Positions 12,858 through 27,800 of a DNA stretch of 64,000 nt are shown here, piece by piece (position 1 is the stretch's first letter; each line of letters opens with the position of its first letter). Position numbers and translations under genes: made by a program. Below the pieces are notes generated by a model that searched no databases, was not told the origin of the DNA, and saw nothing but the letters and a program-made list of their open reading frames with translations. This DNA comes from Nageia nagi (lineage: Eukaryota; Pinophyta). The stretch is taken from positions 67,890,001 to 67,954,000 of the forward strand of contig JBITNC010000001.1 in NCBI GenBank assembly GCA_050084985.1. Reading direction: 5' to 3'.

Positions 12858-15800
12858 CTGTAAAAATAGATTACTTGCAGAGATGAAGGCTTAGACTAAG
12901 TCACTGGAATCTAACCTGTAATTGTTATCACGGTTTCTCATGCTCCTTGTTTCGAGAACCTTTTGCATTGCATAGTGACATCTGAAAATAGAAAACACAT
13001 CAGAACTACTATTCTGAAACAGAAAAGAAATTTAATAGGGAATACTATGTTCAGCAATCGATTCTGTAAAAACTAAGATTTAACCCAAAAAAAAATGTTT
13101 GTTATGAGGCTAGTCATTATACATGCAAACCAACTACAGTTACCTATGGTAACCATGATTTCTACTTTGAAGGGAAAAAAATATGAGGCTAAAATTGTAT
13201 ACACATAGCCACAAAAATTGCATCCAAGTAGTTTTCTAATGTAATATCGCCTGCTAAACTTCATTATGATAATATGTTATCACCATACTGTGAATGTCAC
13301 ACTTAGTATCAATATACATTTTCAACCCTTGTGTTGAGAAGAGGACCCTTTGATGTTTTGGCATTTCTTAGCAGATGTTTCTTGTTTTCATGTTTACCAG
13401 TAGTTAGGATTGAAGTACCCCAAGATGCATCCAAACTTTTCAGCATGCACTCCATGTTAACCACAGGTCCACAAAGATGCAAAAGCCCAATTTCGAACTA
13501 TAGACCATATTTTGGACCATCAAGGATTTCAATGTTTTTTTGGAGGTTCATCGTTAGATCATACGAGAATCTCTAATTTAAATTTCGTCGTTTTGAGATG
13601 TTTTGACCAAGTTAATATGATTTAGAGATGTTCATAAAATTCCCCTACAAAAAACATATCACCAAATTCTTGTATCTGTTACATTTTTGTAACGCTCAAC
13701 TTCATTTTCGAAATTGTGTTATCAATCTTCTCACCTCAGGATAGATCAAAATTTATAAAGTTAGTGAGAAATAAAAAGGAGTTTCTTTTTTAAACAAAAT
13801 CTAGAAATTTTACACCTCAAAATAGCAATCAAACCTTGGTCAAAGGAGAGACACATATTTGACTTCAGAACTTTTGGATGTAGATTTATTTAATACCTCA
13901 AAAGCGCAATCAAATCTTGGTCAAAGGAGAAACACAAATTTCAAATTTGTTTTTTGCCCTTTTCGTTGCAGACAATCAGAGGCCGTAACTTTCCATTCAA
14001 TTTTGACGCCAATGTTTCCATGTGTATGTTTTCAATCTCTAAACATGATTTGTTTTGGGTTGTTGTACTTCCATCAACCTCGTCTCAGATGATCTTTTGA
14101 GAACTAATGAGAAGCTTCATGGATGTTGTAATCATCCCACTTGAGAACTAATGAGAAGCTTCATGGATGTTGTAATCATCCCGCTTGGAAGCGTCAAATG
14201 AAAGATCTGATATCGTGTGGATATCAAATATACATTGATGGAGACAAACCGTACCACAATTTGCTAAACTTGAAAGCACTTATGGTGGTCTGTTCCAACT
14301 TTAAGGTTGATAATAATTCTACTAACAAATGAAAGATATTTGGAATGCATTTAGAGTTTTGGCAATTGACTTCAAATAATACCAGTGATTACAGCTATCT
14401 TTATGATCATATTGTGAGTTTTGAAATGACTCAATCTACTATTGAATTTTGATGTTTTAATTTAGAATATACTAATGTTTAAAGTTTTCTTTAATTTTAA
14501 TATTTTATATTTAATTTAATTTTAATTTTTTAATATATATAATTATAAATTTCTTATAATTATTTTTATTATATTATAGCCCGGACCAGCGTAGACTGAC
14601 AAGTGACAGATAAGTATTGACAGAATTAGAAGCCGTATCTGCAATATGGGAATATGCACATGCCAGTATTTCGCGATAATATAAACCAATATTCCAAAAA
14701 GAAATTGAAGGTTTACTAAATCAGTACTGTTTTCACGTAATCACGGGGACATGCAAGATCAATTTGAATGTGAAACTAAAGAGAAATTTGAGCACATGAA
14801 TATTGAATATGCTTACCTCCACGGCATATGGTCAACAAACATGGACGGAGAAACCACAATGTCCTTGAAACTTTCCCTACATCTCAGAATTGCTCTGTGA
14901 GAGTGATCTTGACCACGAATCCACTTCCAATTTCTCCATGGAAACCATGTATTTGGCTTGGCTTCTGGAACAATGTGAATCACCAGGCCTGGAACAAACA
15001 TCTCTACAGGCTCTCTTTCTGCAGTATCATATTCTAAATTTGCACCCATAGGTTGGGGTATTGAATTTCCACATATCGTATTCTCTGCAACTATCGATCC
15101 AGAAGAGTGAATGCAAAACTCATTAGCATTAGTTTCTTTGTATGTAGCATCTTCCTGGTTGTTGCCAGGATTCTCTGCATCAGAATTCTGAATTAGAATT
15201 GTACGCTCTTCAAAAGACACATGATCCCTTGATTCATCACCTGCATCCAATGCCGATGTCTCCATATCAGAAATACGTTGCCTTCTATTCCCAGAAGTTA
15301 GGGAATCCTCAATTTCTGAGGCGTCAACAAATACATCCCTATGCTTCCCATCATTTAGGATATCCCCTTCGAATGATGCATGTAATTTACATTTAATATG
15401 ATTTCTCACAGGATGAGTAGAACTATATTTTGGCATGTTTGCAACGCATGAAGTTGCACAATAACAAAGGAAAATCCCACCTTTTATTGCGTACTTAATA
15501 TGTTTCTGCCTGCGCTTCTGATTATTATCCCTTGAGATAATGGAGCTGGATTGAGATGCCTGAACACAAACATCTCCACTTTCACCCTGAAGATACTTAT
15601 TTGCATGTAAAAGGCGTCTTGTGAGTTTAGATATCATAGCAGAGTCTGCGGAAGAATCTGCTGCAAGCGCTGCAAGTGCTGCAGCTCGCAACCGAAGGAT
15701 TGAATTTACTGAAAGCCTCGCCGAAAATTCATCATTGTAAATGATACTGCATGTAAAATGCAGTAAGTAGTGTGCAGATTTGTGATACAGATACTTTTTG

Positions 15801-18800
15801 GAGCATCAGAATCCAATAAAATGCAATGTAGACCAATGAATTACGAAATGGAAAGAATGAACAATGTGATATGCAGCTTCAGATTTTTCATTGAGTGTGT
15901 ATCCAATTAAGCTTAGCAATTAATTTCATTTACATTATATTGACCTCTGAATTACAAAACTACGACAAAATTATTATTTCTTTCTCCACATAACAAGATG
16001 CATATTCTTTTCTTGATTATTTTTCAAGTTTCCATTGCTGAAGAACTGCATCTCTTGCAGAAATCATCTTAACAGCATTGAACTATGCATATAACCCACC
16101 CTATAAGATTTGGCAAAAGAACCCTATAAGATTTGGCAAAAGAGAGACATTTTACCTTGTCACAAATCCAGAGCATGCATCAGCCACAACTGCATCCACA
16201 CAGGGAAGGACACCATATGAATATGCATGCAAGCTTGGGTACCGTTTATACAACTGCGAAACATGAAGTCAAGATATAATGAATAAATTTATAACTTACA
16301 CAGCTGCAGATCATGAATTCAAGATATAATAAATAAATTTATAGTCTATACAAGTACAGCTCATTTAGACAAAATGCATAATCTACACTTTTCTACATTA
16401 AAAAGAACTACATTTACCTGTTTTAGCTAAAGTGAAGATGGATACATACCAAACATAGTAATTCAAGAATTTACAGGTGGCTCATGCTTTTAAAACAAAT
16501 AAATGGTGGTGAAGCCAAGAAGGTTCAACCATGGACCTGGCTTCTTGTCAAGAGGGCCTAAGGCCTGTGGAAAATGCTTTCACAGGCTCTGTTAAGAATT
16601 GTTCCAGAAGACCTTGAACTATAGCATCCTTTATGGCAACACGGGGTTTCCACCAAAATTGTCAAAACAGGAAGGCAAAAGCTTTGGGTAAACTCCATGC
16701 CACTATGATTGAAAGTCTGTATATAAATAGGTATTGATAGATCATATGACAATGCAAGCACTGTTATCTGCTTACACAAGGTAACGAGAACATTAGCCCC
16801 AAGGCATATGGGACAGAAAAAAGTAGGGGAGTTGACCACCAACAAAGTGATGCAGCTACACGCTACTGATAATCTGTTCAAAGATGCCCACCAAAAAGGA
16901 AGTTATGAAATACCCTTGAATTCAATATTACAATTGTAACCATTTGTACAATGGCAATAGATTTTGTGGGTCCAACTGCTAAATATGACACTAGGTTTGT
17001 CATTATACGGAGAGAAGTACCGAACTATATGGGTTAAGACGACAACCAAAAACTGAAATGCAGTCATAACCAGAAAGGTTTTTTAGAACATCAGTACAAG
17101 ATTTCAGTGCCCTATCATAATCAAGTATCATAGAAGAATCCACTATCATCCCTAAGTTCAAGCTTTCAATCAAATTTTAAAAATCGCACTGAATAAGGTC
17201 TAGAATGCTGAGAGAACAGATTGTTGTGAAAGGATCCGCATAGCTTTTATGGGTATATTAAATAGCACCTAAATAAGAAAACTAAATTTCAGTTACTGGG
17301 TGGCTTTGGTGCTATAAATCCAGTTGAATATGTGTTCCGACATCTAAAAATGTTGCTACCAGGACGAGTGACGATGAGACTTTGGGGTCAAGTATCTTCA
17401 ATTTGGATCAGTTGCAAAAACATATTTCCAATGTCCTGCAATCAGTTGTGCAGTAAATAAGGTGACTGATAGCAAGCACAAGGGAAACCATGGAAGATCA
17501 AAATCAAATGGATATACCGTATTGACAGACATGTCACAAATAAGATGAAAAATTTGGATGATCAATTTGGACTTTGTGAGTTCAACAACAGTGAATGTTG
17601 ATAAAGCGACATAAGTTACTTTTGCAAGCCCTGGTCCTTTTAAGTTCTAGAAATTAGTACATCACATTAGTGAGACGATAAAGCGAAATAACAAAGTAAA
17701 AGGTCCCACTAACGGGTTATCTTCTACAGGATGCTTGTAAGGGAGTTGTAAGTACCCCAAAAAAAACTATATCCCCGGAGAAGAAATGACGATAGAAAAC
17801 ACACATTTTTAAAAAGAGATAGAGAACACTTCAGAAACAAACAAATAAATACATTGGAGTAATGTGTTTTCATTTTAAACAGAATATGGTATAAAGATGA
17901 AAGACACATGCATTTCATGTCTAAATGCTAGGTTGAAAAATATTCAATCCACTAAACATATTTCAGTTAAAAAGATTAGTCATTTAGAAAAATCTAGAAA
18001 GTTAGGATTCAAAAAGCCTAAAAAATGACCCACGGTTACCACAGTGATCAAACCTGACATTACTGTTGAGCATATTGTATTGCTATATGACTAGTATTAT
18101 ACACACATACATATATGGAAAGATAGATGGATGTAAGGGTAAAATTCCTGTCTAAATCTGTAAGAAACACTGGAAAGAATATATATAAAACAAGGGTTCA
18201 ATTTTATGCTCCATCCCACAGGATTTCTGTATGAGCTACATGTAATACAGCATAAGGCACTCATCAAGAGTAAACATGAGCATTTTTTTATTAATTTAAT
18301 ATCCAACAACTACATTTCCCAAGAAGAACGGAATTATACTTCTCTTAATCCATTAATAGGCAAATTCTGTTATAAAAAGACTTTTATACGGTAGCAGCAT
18401 TACAACAACATTTTCAGCATATATAATTGTCATCCAACTTATCAGCTATAAATTATACCAGAGTGATCACATCTACGAGACAAAGAAAAATCAACAACAG
18501 TGTGTACCATTATCCCTGCTAAAGCACCTATTGCACCTCCCAAAGAATGTCCAACAAACCGCAATGCATACCCTTGACACTCTCCACCAGGTCCTAACAA
18601 TGATGAAAGGAATCCTGTTTTCTGATGATGAGAAACATCTTGAGAACCTGCTATATTTCAAACGAATGAGCCGCATTGAAAATGAAATTTGTAAGATACA
18701 AAATATAGTGTAAATGACCTCACTGTAGAAGTGTAAATATTTTTTAAGTTTCATAGACCACCTGTGTACAGAAATGAAATCTTAGAATCATTATATCTCC

Positions 18801-21800
18801 ATGAACCCCCTCCTCGGATTAATTAGTTCAATACAGACATTCTTCATTTATAAAATGACAAATTTCCACTAATGCTAACCTCTTTCTCATAGAAAATGCG
18901 TTTATTTCATACACAGACCAATAGTAACAAGAATTAATAGACTAGCTTGAAAAGTCAATCTTCAACACTCTAGCCAAAGCCCTACACTGAAAGAGAAGTG
19001 AGTGTAACGAAACATTTAGATTTACAAGATACAGTGAGTCCCCTACCTCCAGGGACATCACAACTCCCACAGGTTTGATCTAAAGACATCTGATATCCGT
19101 CTTCTGAATTTCCATCTAATTGCATACAGAGATCTCTAGCCGCTTCGACTATTCCCGAATGCCCAAAGTGAGGGAATGATAAGGCAACACGTTCCTTTAC
19201 ATTTTCTTCCAAGGCATTGCTCCTACAAAACCATGACATGGGAATTGTCAAGTGCTTACCAAGCCTGAAAATATGAGAAATATAGTCCAGAAAGTATATA
19301 CAGATTCAAAATGTAAATGAATATACATATTTAATACATAACATCAATCCTTCTCTCAAAGATCAATTGCTTTCACATATCAGTTTTACATAAATAATAA
19401 TTAGAAAGCAGGACGAACTGAAATGAACATTCGCTCTCCAAATAGCACACAGTAGTTTTCCATTGTCTAATTTGTATCTGTCATGGAACTTCAATATCAA
19501 AAGTCTATTTATTTTCTATTATGAAAAATTCACTTGTCCATCAATAATTATGCCGAAGGTGTTTCCTTACCAAAGAAGGGGCTTGGATATTCATTGCAGT
19601 ATTTAAGTCAGACTCCCACGTTCATTTGCTGGTTGCCCACGACATGTTTACGCCGAAGGTGTTTCTTCACTGATAGGAGCCTTCACATTTTAATCCCACG
19701 GCTAATATTGCATTTGCAGGGGGTGGTTGATACTGGTTACATGTGGGAGTGCATCGGGGCCGTCTATGGCATTTTTCCAACTGGTATTAGGACTGGCTTG
19801 AATGTAATACCTAAGTCAAATTACACGCTGTTGTTTTCTGATTGTCAACGCCAAATAGCTGTTATGCATTGAGGACACCTTGAAGATATTAAAGACTTCA
19901 ATTATGTTTATCTATGGAAGCTGACACATCAGGCATGCACACATACAGGTGTTTTTGGATATTCGCAGCATTCGAATGTTGTAGGCATTCCTTGTTGGTT
20001 GCATCTCAGTATATGAGAATGAAACTGTTGAGAATGTTCTTACCTATTGTCGTTGAGCTATTGTCCTTCAGCTTTTGTGGGTATTCGTAGGAAGTAGAGG
20101 AAGAAAGTTAGTTTCAGGGCAGTGCTTACTTCAAGATTGCAAAAACAGCTTACGGTGGTGAGCAAAGTAAGGCCTGAGACTCTATTGCATGCCTTCACGA
20201 ATAATTTTCTTAATGAATTCAGCATTGGATGTTCTTTAGGTATGTGAACATCTGAAGTATGCAGATCATGACAAACCACACAAGAATTCATCTTGAATTC
20301 AAATAGTTTGCAATAATTGTCTATTTCAAGTTCAACCAACTGTGGACACTCTGCTCTTAATTATTCCACGCAACAGCAGTACACTATTTTCAACGAGTCG
20401 AGATTGGTAGGCTCAATTTTCAAATTAATTAATTCTCAAGTCTTTGGAAGAACCAATTTATGATGAAGTAGACATAATCCTATGACCTGTTTTGAGTCCG
20501 AAATTCTTTTGACAATATGCATGATGCAAACACAGTTTCATCGATTGCAATGATCCCAGGAGTTTTCTGAAAACGCTCTACACACTTTTAAACACATGCA
20601 ATTGATGCACACAGAGTTTCATGCTGAAAACATTTCATTTTTATACTATGAGTACTTGCTATGAAGGTAAAATATGATTATTGGAACAGAGAGTTACAAA
20701 CTATACCAATCACCCACAGACTCCATAACAGGAAAATAATATGTTAGAAGACATGGAACATTAAGAGGATATGCAGAGAATGGGTTTTCTGAAAAGGTTC
20801 TGCAAACTGTTAAGCAGATGCAATTGTCATGTGTAAAGCGAAATTCTCAAGCCTCTGTGAATATTCTTCCACCATGTGCCATTGTGGAGTTGTACTTGGC
20901 CATCCACGGTAGTTGGAGAAAGCTTTCAATTTCATAATGGAGGATGACCATTAAACCTGAATCGCTTTTGTGGATGTGTGTGGTTGGTGTTTGTGGATCA
21001 CATAAGAACGTAGGAATAGGAGAATTTGTGGCAACAATACTTTTTTTTTGGAGCCTGAATATGCTAAATTTTATGTTATGTCCATCAAACAATAGATGGA
21101 AATGGCTTTTGATGGAATGTTGTGGTTGTCAACGATTAATCACAAGTGTCGAGTCAGGTGACTCAAAACGAGTAATCACAACCCAACTCAGTGAGTTTTT
21201 TCCATTTTGCAATTTTTGACGAGTTTTAAAGCAAATTCTCACATTTTGGAAAACCATTTATTTGGGGTCAAAAAAATTTTCTTCATGTTTCCAAGTCAAA
21301 AGCCAAACGAGTTCATCTGATAACTATGATCGAGACAGGTTAGTCTTGTTCAGAAAGGTTTTGCAGCTAGCATTGGATATTCAACTCGTGTGATCTAAGA
21401 TCGTTATAGTTATCCTAATGAAGATAAGTGCTTTAGAAACATCTCTTACAGCATGCTTGAAAATTCTATGGATACCCTCGAACTAGTCAATTGGCCAGCA
21501 TAACATATATAGAAATGGTAGCAATGTGTAAAAACAGGATACTCCAGGACTGTAAATTATATGTTCAAAGAAACACTCACAATTACAATTATCCATTATA
21601 ATGCTCAACGATACAAAAGCAATAAAATCCCCTTACTTGACCAGTCCATACAAGTCTGATTCTGAAAGCATGCATTCCCTACAAAGGCCATCTGTCAAAA
21701 GATCTTCAGGAGTTTCAGTTCCTCGAACAGAAATGATAACACATCGCAAGTGGTGTGCAACCACAACAAAATATGCAGCTTCTCGTCTTGCCTGAAAAAA

Positions 21801-24800
21801 TTACAATCTATAAAGTATTAAGGAGAAATATTCAATATGCACTACATGCCAACTTTGAAGAGTAATATTAAAAAGCATAAAACAGCTAAACAAGTTAACA
21901 AACTATGATGCAAATGCAATAAATTCCTTATACTACCAAGCAAAAAATACCATTTATCCTGAAGATAATTTAAAACATCAAAAAAAGGAAAAAGATTATC
22001 CTACAGATATCAGACGCTCTGCAAATTTCTTGTAAACGCACAAACTTAAAGGGTTATGATATAAAAAAAAACAGCACAAGATAGAATGAAGATTTCAATA
22101 TTGCAATTGATGTTAACTATTAATTCTCGCACAGTGGCCACATCTAAAAGTAATCCCTGATAAAAGTAAAGTAGCCAAACGTATAAGAAGGAATTAAATA
22201 TTTCATGATTTCAGGGAAAACATTAAAAACACCTCATTCTTGTCAGATCGTTTCAAACCCAATGTTTTGTGCCTTCTGAAATTAGCAAAATGGAGAATGC
22301 CACCAGAAGGTTGTTACAAGCTAAACTTCTAAGTAGTAAGGAATACAAGAAGAGTTCCAGTAGAGGCAGAGAAGGACTAATTTGAAACTCGAAAGCAAGA
22401 TATGACAATTACAAATTTACATATGTCATTCAACATACCACATAGAACTTATAAGGAGGAGGTAGTTAAAGTGTTAATTCAAGAAATCAAAATGGCAATG
22501 CAACAGAACCTTCAACACTTACTCGTCAAAAGAGACTCTGAGATCATAATAAATGATTTAGGGCACTAGATCCAGATCCTAGATATTAAATGTGCCTACT
22601 GGGATGGTAACGAACCTGCTAACATCCTAGCCAAACACGCCTCAGAATTCCAAACAGATAGGCAACCCCAGTTCCCTTACATCACACATATTGGCAAGAA
22701 CTTGGAGAAACTCTTCGTATGGACTCCATTGCACCCATGGAATGGGATACATGTTTAGAGAGAAAAAGGGAAAAACATAAAACTGTTTTTGACAAGATCA
22801 TAATAGTTTCAAGTCTTGCCTACCAAGAAATTATAATAATTTCAAGTCTTCAATAGTGACTATGATCACCAGTATCTTTTGTAAGGTTCGTCTTCTCATA
22901 CTAACATTTCAGTAGAGATTAAAATCACAAATATCTTTTGGAAGGTTGTTCTTCTGAAGAATAGCAGGTGGGATTCAAGCATGATTTTCAGACAACTATC
23001 ACATCTTTAATTGTTAAGCAATAATTGCAGAAGCCCAACAAAGATATACTAAAGTTAGTAAGATCTTTTTGTCCAAATATCTTAACCCCAAAATGAACTT
23101 TCATGTTGATCATTACCAACAGATTGAGAATGGTATCATCGCTCTTCTGGACTATGTATAGCACTATTGACCCAACAACCTCAAGATCCTTCCGGATAGG
23201 TCAGTACTTGCTCGCACACATTGTGAGTTGAGACAACCCACAATATCCCCAAGGACAATAGGATATACCACGTCTTCTCCCTTTAGGAGTTATTGACTGA
23301 AGAACATCTCATGTTCAGGACACCTTTCATATCTAACCAAGCTTTCTTAAAGCACAAGAATAATCGCCTTATTTCCTCCTGCATCTATACCATGGGAAAG
23401 CCTAAAAGTCCACATGATGATGAACAATCAAACGAGCTTATAAGGACATAATACAAGGCAAGCACAACTGTTCTACAGACTAAGCAGCCATTGCAGAAAA
23501 AAATTAACGAATTCCTATCTTTCTCCAAAGGAATTTTTGATATATGATGGTAAAGCTTGAGTATCTGTTCCCTGGGTTGTCACAGTCCTAGCCAATCTAT
23601 TCTTAGTGTCATCAGATCAGTGTAACTTTCCTACCACCCAACATTCAAGCATTAAGTAGACTCATTGCTACTTTCAAGGACAAGTCTTGTTGCATATTAT
23701 TTTAATACATTTCATGTTTCTACTAAGTTGTCATAGATCTATCTCTTTATTAGTTTAGTAGCCCCTTTGGGCTTCAGCAATTCCTTGTATAATCTCTTCG
23801 GTCTTTTTGACCTATTTTGGTCAGTAATTCAACATTATTAAAAAACAATAATATTTCCCTTCTAATTCATCTATCTCTGTGTTAAAACTTAAAAGTATAA
23901 CTCAAAGAAGCTCCAATAATTATAAAGCCACGTCTTCATTTTGTTGCTTAATAAAACACAATGTTTACTTTTGTATCATCTTTGAACACTATTAAATAGA
24001 AAAAAAATTCATCCAAAATATAGCAAAGGAGAGAATCATAGTTTGAAATATATAGTATTACTCACTTGATGAACACGTCCTTTACGCAAGGCACTGGGGG
24101 AAGATTTAAATATTTTAGAAAAGCTGCTGCATGGCCCCGCCACCAATTATCACCCTCTAGTACAGGTCGCCTACAAATATAGAAAATCAAGAATCGTAAG
24201 TAAACGATGAGAAGATAAACTGCTTGTCAAGAAACCATACATGCAATCAAAACCTTGCAACCTAATGTGCTGGTGTGGTTCCATAAGACACTGACCAGAA
24301 CTGTAATGCACTAGTGTTTCTTGCTACAGCTTAAACTAACAGATGCTAGAAGTTTATAAAAATAAACAATACAGGGCATAAAACAAGATAACCTGCTACG
24401 GCTCCAAGGGGTTAAAATACCCTGCCGATATAGCCAAACACATGGAAATAAAATTGGATTTCTTCCAACATCAAGCAAGGGACCCTGCATGAAATAAATT
24501 AGGTAAAAATATTAAATGTGTCATTCCAAATGCGAGATTAAAAGTTTACAGTGATCCTAAAATGGTAAATAATACATTGCCATACCGTATATGCAGCTTC
24601 AGCAAACGGATGTAGGATTACTGCTTCTTGAAGCTTATCTTCAGGTGCCTCAGCAAACTGCTCCAAAGGAGGTAATACAGGCCGTTGTCTCTGCAACAGA
24701 GCAAGACCTGTATAAAAAACACTCCTCACCAAACCTGACCAAAAATTTCATGCAATAACAAGGTCTACTAATAGTGAAAAAAGTAGCATTAGACTAAGAG

Positions 24801-27800
24801 CAAACCAACCAAGAAGATTAACACTAAAATTACAAGTTACAACAATGAGTATCCAATATTCATTGATTCCCAGAATCCAATGATGTACCCCACATATTGA
24901 TCTGAAATGTCAATCTTTAAAAATCTTGATGCAGGTCAAGCGAATAAATTTGAAAGAAATATCAGGCATTACTACTTATATTTGAACGGACTTAAGAAGT
25001 CAACATACAAATTGATTGTGCATGCATTGATATAACCAAACATATATATTGAAAATATTAGCACCTAAAGAGACAAAATTTACAACATTTGTCCCACCGA
25101 TGGATAGATATTTTATTTAAATTGCTAATTCCAACAAAAAAAACCCTAAAGATATTTGATATTTTTTGTGAACAAAGACATATATCAATGATTTGTTGTA
25201 TCCAGCATGGGTATCAACAATATCAAATGGATGTGGGCCTCTCATCGGTAGAGATAGGATGAATGGAGATGATCAACCCTGTGATTAATTTTGGTTCCAC
25301 ATATCTCCTAAGAGGACCAGCATATAGGAATTTCCCAAAGACAAACAACACCTTTGACCAATGAAGCAAACTAAAGTGGCATTGGAAGATGAAATGTTTT
25401 CAGTCTCCATCACTTTAATGGAACGAAGGTTCCATATTCTGAAGAAAAGATGGTCCATCTCAATTCACAACAGGTGGGAACACACACTGAGCTAGTCAGT
25501 AAGCATACATCTAAACAAATGATCATATCATTCTCATTTTGCAGGAGTGATAGGCATAAAAAGCAATTTTGAGGCTAACAGTTTGAAGAGGAGTCCAAGT
25601 GAGTTAGATATACTATTGATAGACATATTCCCTCACTAATCAATTCATCATCCTCTTTTCAGGTAAGAGGTAAGGCAGAGCAATCAAGAGCGCTGAAAAG
25701 ATCTATCGAAAGAACAATGCATTTGAGGAGAAACCTAGCCTCTGCAATCAAATTGACATACACAAAACCTTTTTGGAAGATACAACTTTAGTGTATATGG
25801 TTTGGTAATAGCAACCAATGTTATCAGGCTAGAGGAATGGGACACATGGGGCACATTATGTTTGCATTCTGGTAATATCCTAGTCTACACTATGCATGTA
25901 TAACCAAAATCTCCTCAATTATGATAGATTTCCTAATCTAGTGATATCAAGAATGACTAGTGATTTTTGGATAATTATTATTGCTATCTCTGAAAAGATG
26001 TCATCAGATTGATTGAAATATCCCAAATTAGGAAAATACAGAATTATTGCAAAATTACTCATATCCACTAAATAGAAAATAGAACAAATTGTAGATCTGC
26101 CCGGAAAGATTATTACAGTCCGGAATTACATATTTAATTTAGGAAATTGCAGATCTGCCCGGAAAGATTATTACAGTCCGGAATTACATATTTAATTTAG
26201 GAAATTGCAGATCTGCCCGGAAAGATTATTGCAGTCTGGATTTACAGATTTAATTATTATAGCAATCCAGAAATACAAAAAAATAATGCAATAAGTCAAT
26301 GGGACTGAAGTATACAAAAGAGGTGTAGTACCAATTTGGGGCCAAGATGGTCCCCACTAAAGCTAAAAACAACTAAGAGATACAAAAAAGGGGTTGAAAC
26401 CCTAGAAGTAAGAAGAGAATTCAGAAAGGAGAACTATATCGCCAAGATCGAATAAGAAGAGTCTGTGATAGTCAAACATCTTACCATAGTCAAACTGTTC
26501 TAATCAGTAATGACGTATTGGGCAGTAGAAGCATGGTGATCATGTTTGCCAAAACCTAACCTGTGATTGATGAGGAGATGCTCCATGACCCTGAGGAATA
26601 ATACACCCCTGCTTCAGGCAAGAGAGGGGTATTGTAGAGGTCCTAACAGCAGTGGTTCACATAGGAAGACATGGCTGCACAATCTCTTTTTCATAAAATG
26701 ACCCTAAGGAATAATGCACCCCTGCTTCAGGCAAGAGAGGGGTATTGTAGGTCCTAACAGCAGTGGCTCATGTAGGAAGTCATGGTTGCACAATCTGATT
26801 ATCATAAAACTGAATCGTAGTAGCATTAAAACTATGTCCGGTGCCTCTTAACAATTGAAACAAGAAGGAAGTGATCTATCAAGTTGGGTTCAATCTCTCT
26901 TGCAAGTTGACACCCTGAGAGTGATTACCTCCCAAATATGTAGAACCATGCACTTCTATTCTGGCTAGCAACAAAAGGCAGCCAGTAATCTTTAGAAGCC
27001 TCTGAACATTATACAGAACTTGAAGATGAAGTGCTCTCCGGTGTCTCCATCTTAAATGGAATATAGCTGACAAAATTTTGTCATGACTAGAAATGTGGTG
27101 AATAGTCACAACTCTTGAGCTTCCAAAGTAGGATTCCAAGGCCACAAATCCAATAATATTGAACATGACCAGGATGAGCAAAAATATTATTAAGCCGATT
27201 TAGTTATAAATCAATTGAAGCTTTGACAATAAGGAGTAATAAATAACAATGAGTGGATCAAAATACAATTACAAAGCAATACCAGTTAAAAAGGCTTGCC
27301 TGCACAGTTGATTTCCAAATATGCCTAGTTTGGTTGTGGAAGGATTTCCATATTTGTTTATTCTACTTTTTTAGGTTGAGTACTGTAAATTCAATTTGAA
27401 TTGTATGAATATGAAACTGACAAACTATGGACTTGTGGAAATCAATTTTGTTTGAATCTTACAGAATAGAAATTTGATAATTGGATGGAATGTTATGGAT
27501 AATGAATGTATAATTTTCTAAATTTAAGCTATTTATGAGTGCTTTTCTAGATTTAATCAACTTATGTGTGATTTTCTAAATTTAAGCTATTTATGTATGA
27601 TTTTCTAACTTTTAGCGATTTTTCTGTGAACAGCAAAATGGCCCAGAACAACATATGCATATACAAATATTGCACAAGCATTGGTATTAATATCAGAATT
27701 TAGAATCGTGCAACTTATGGCCATCAACATTCTACTTAATTAATCCCATGTTATTACACTTATTATTAGACTGTCTACAGGACCACAACTATCATAAAGA

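Noticed and set aside
26091-26264. 58-bp units as a CRISPR array
   Set aside because: The units are contiguous tandem repeats without spacers, in plant nuclear DNA.
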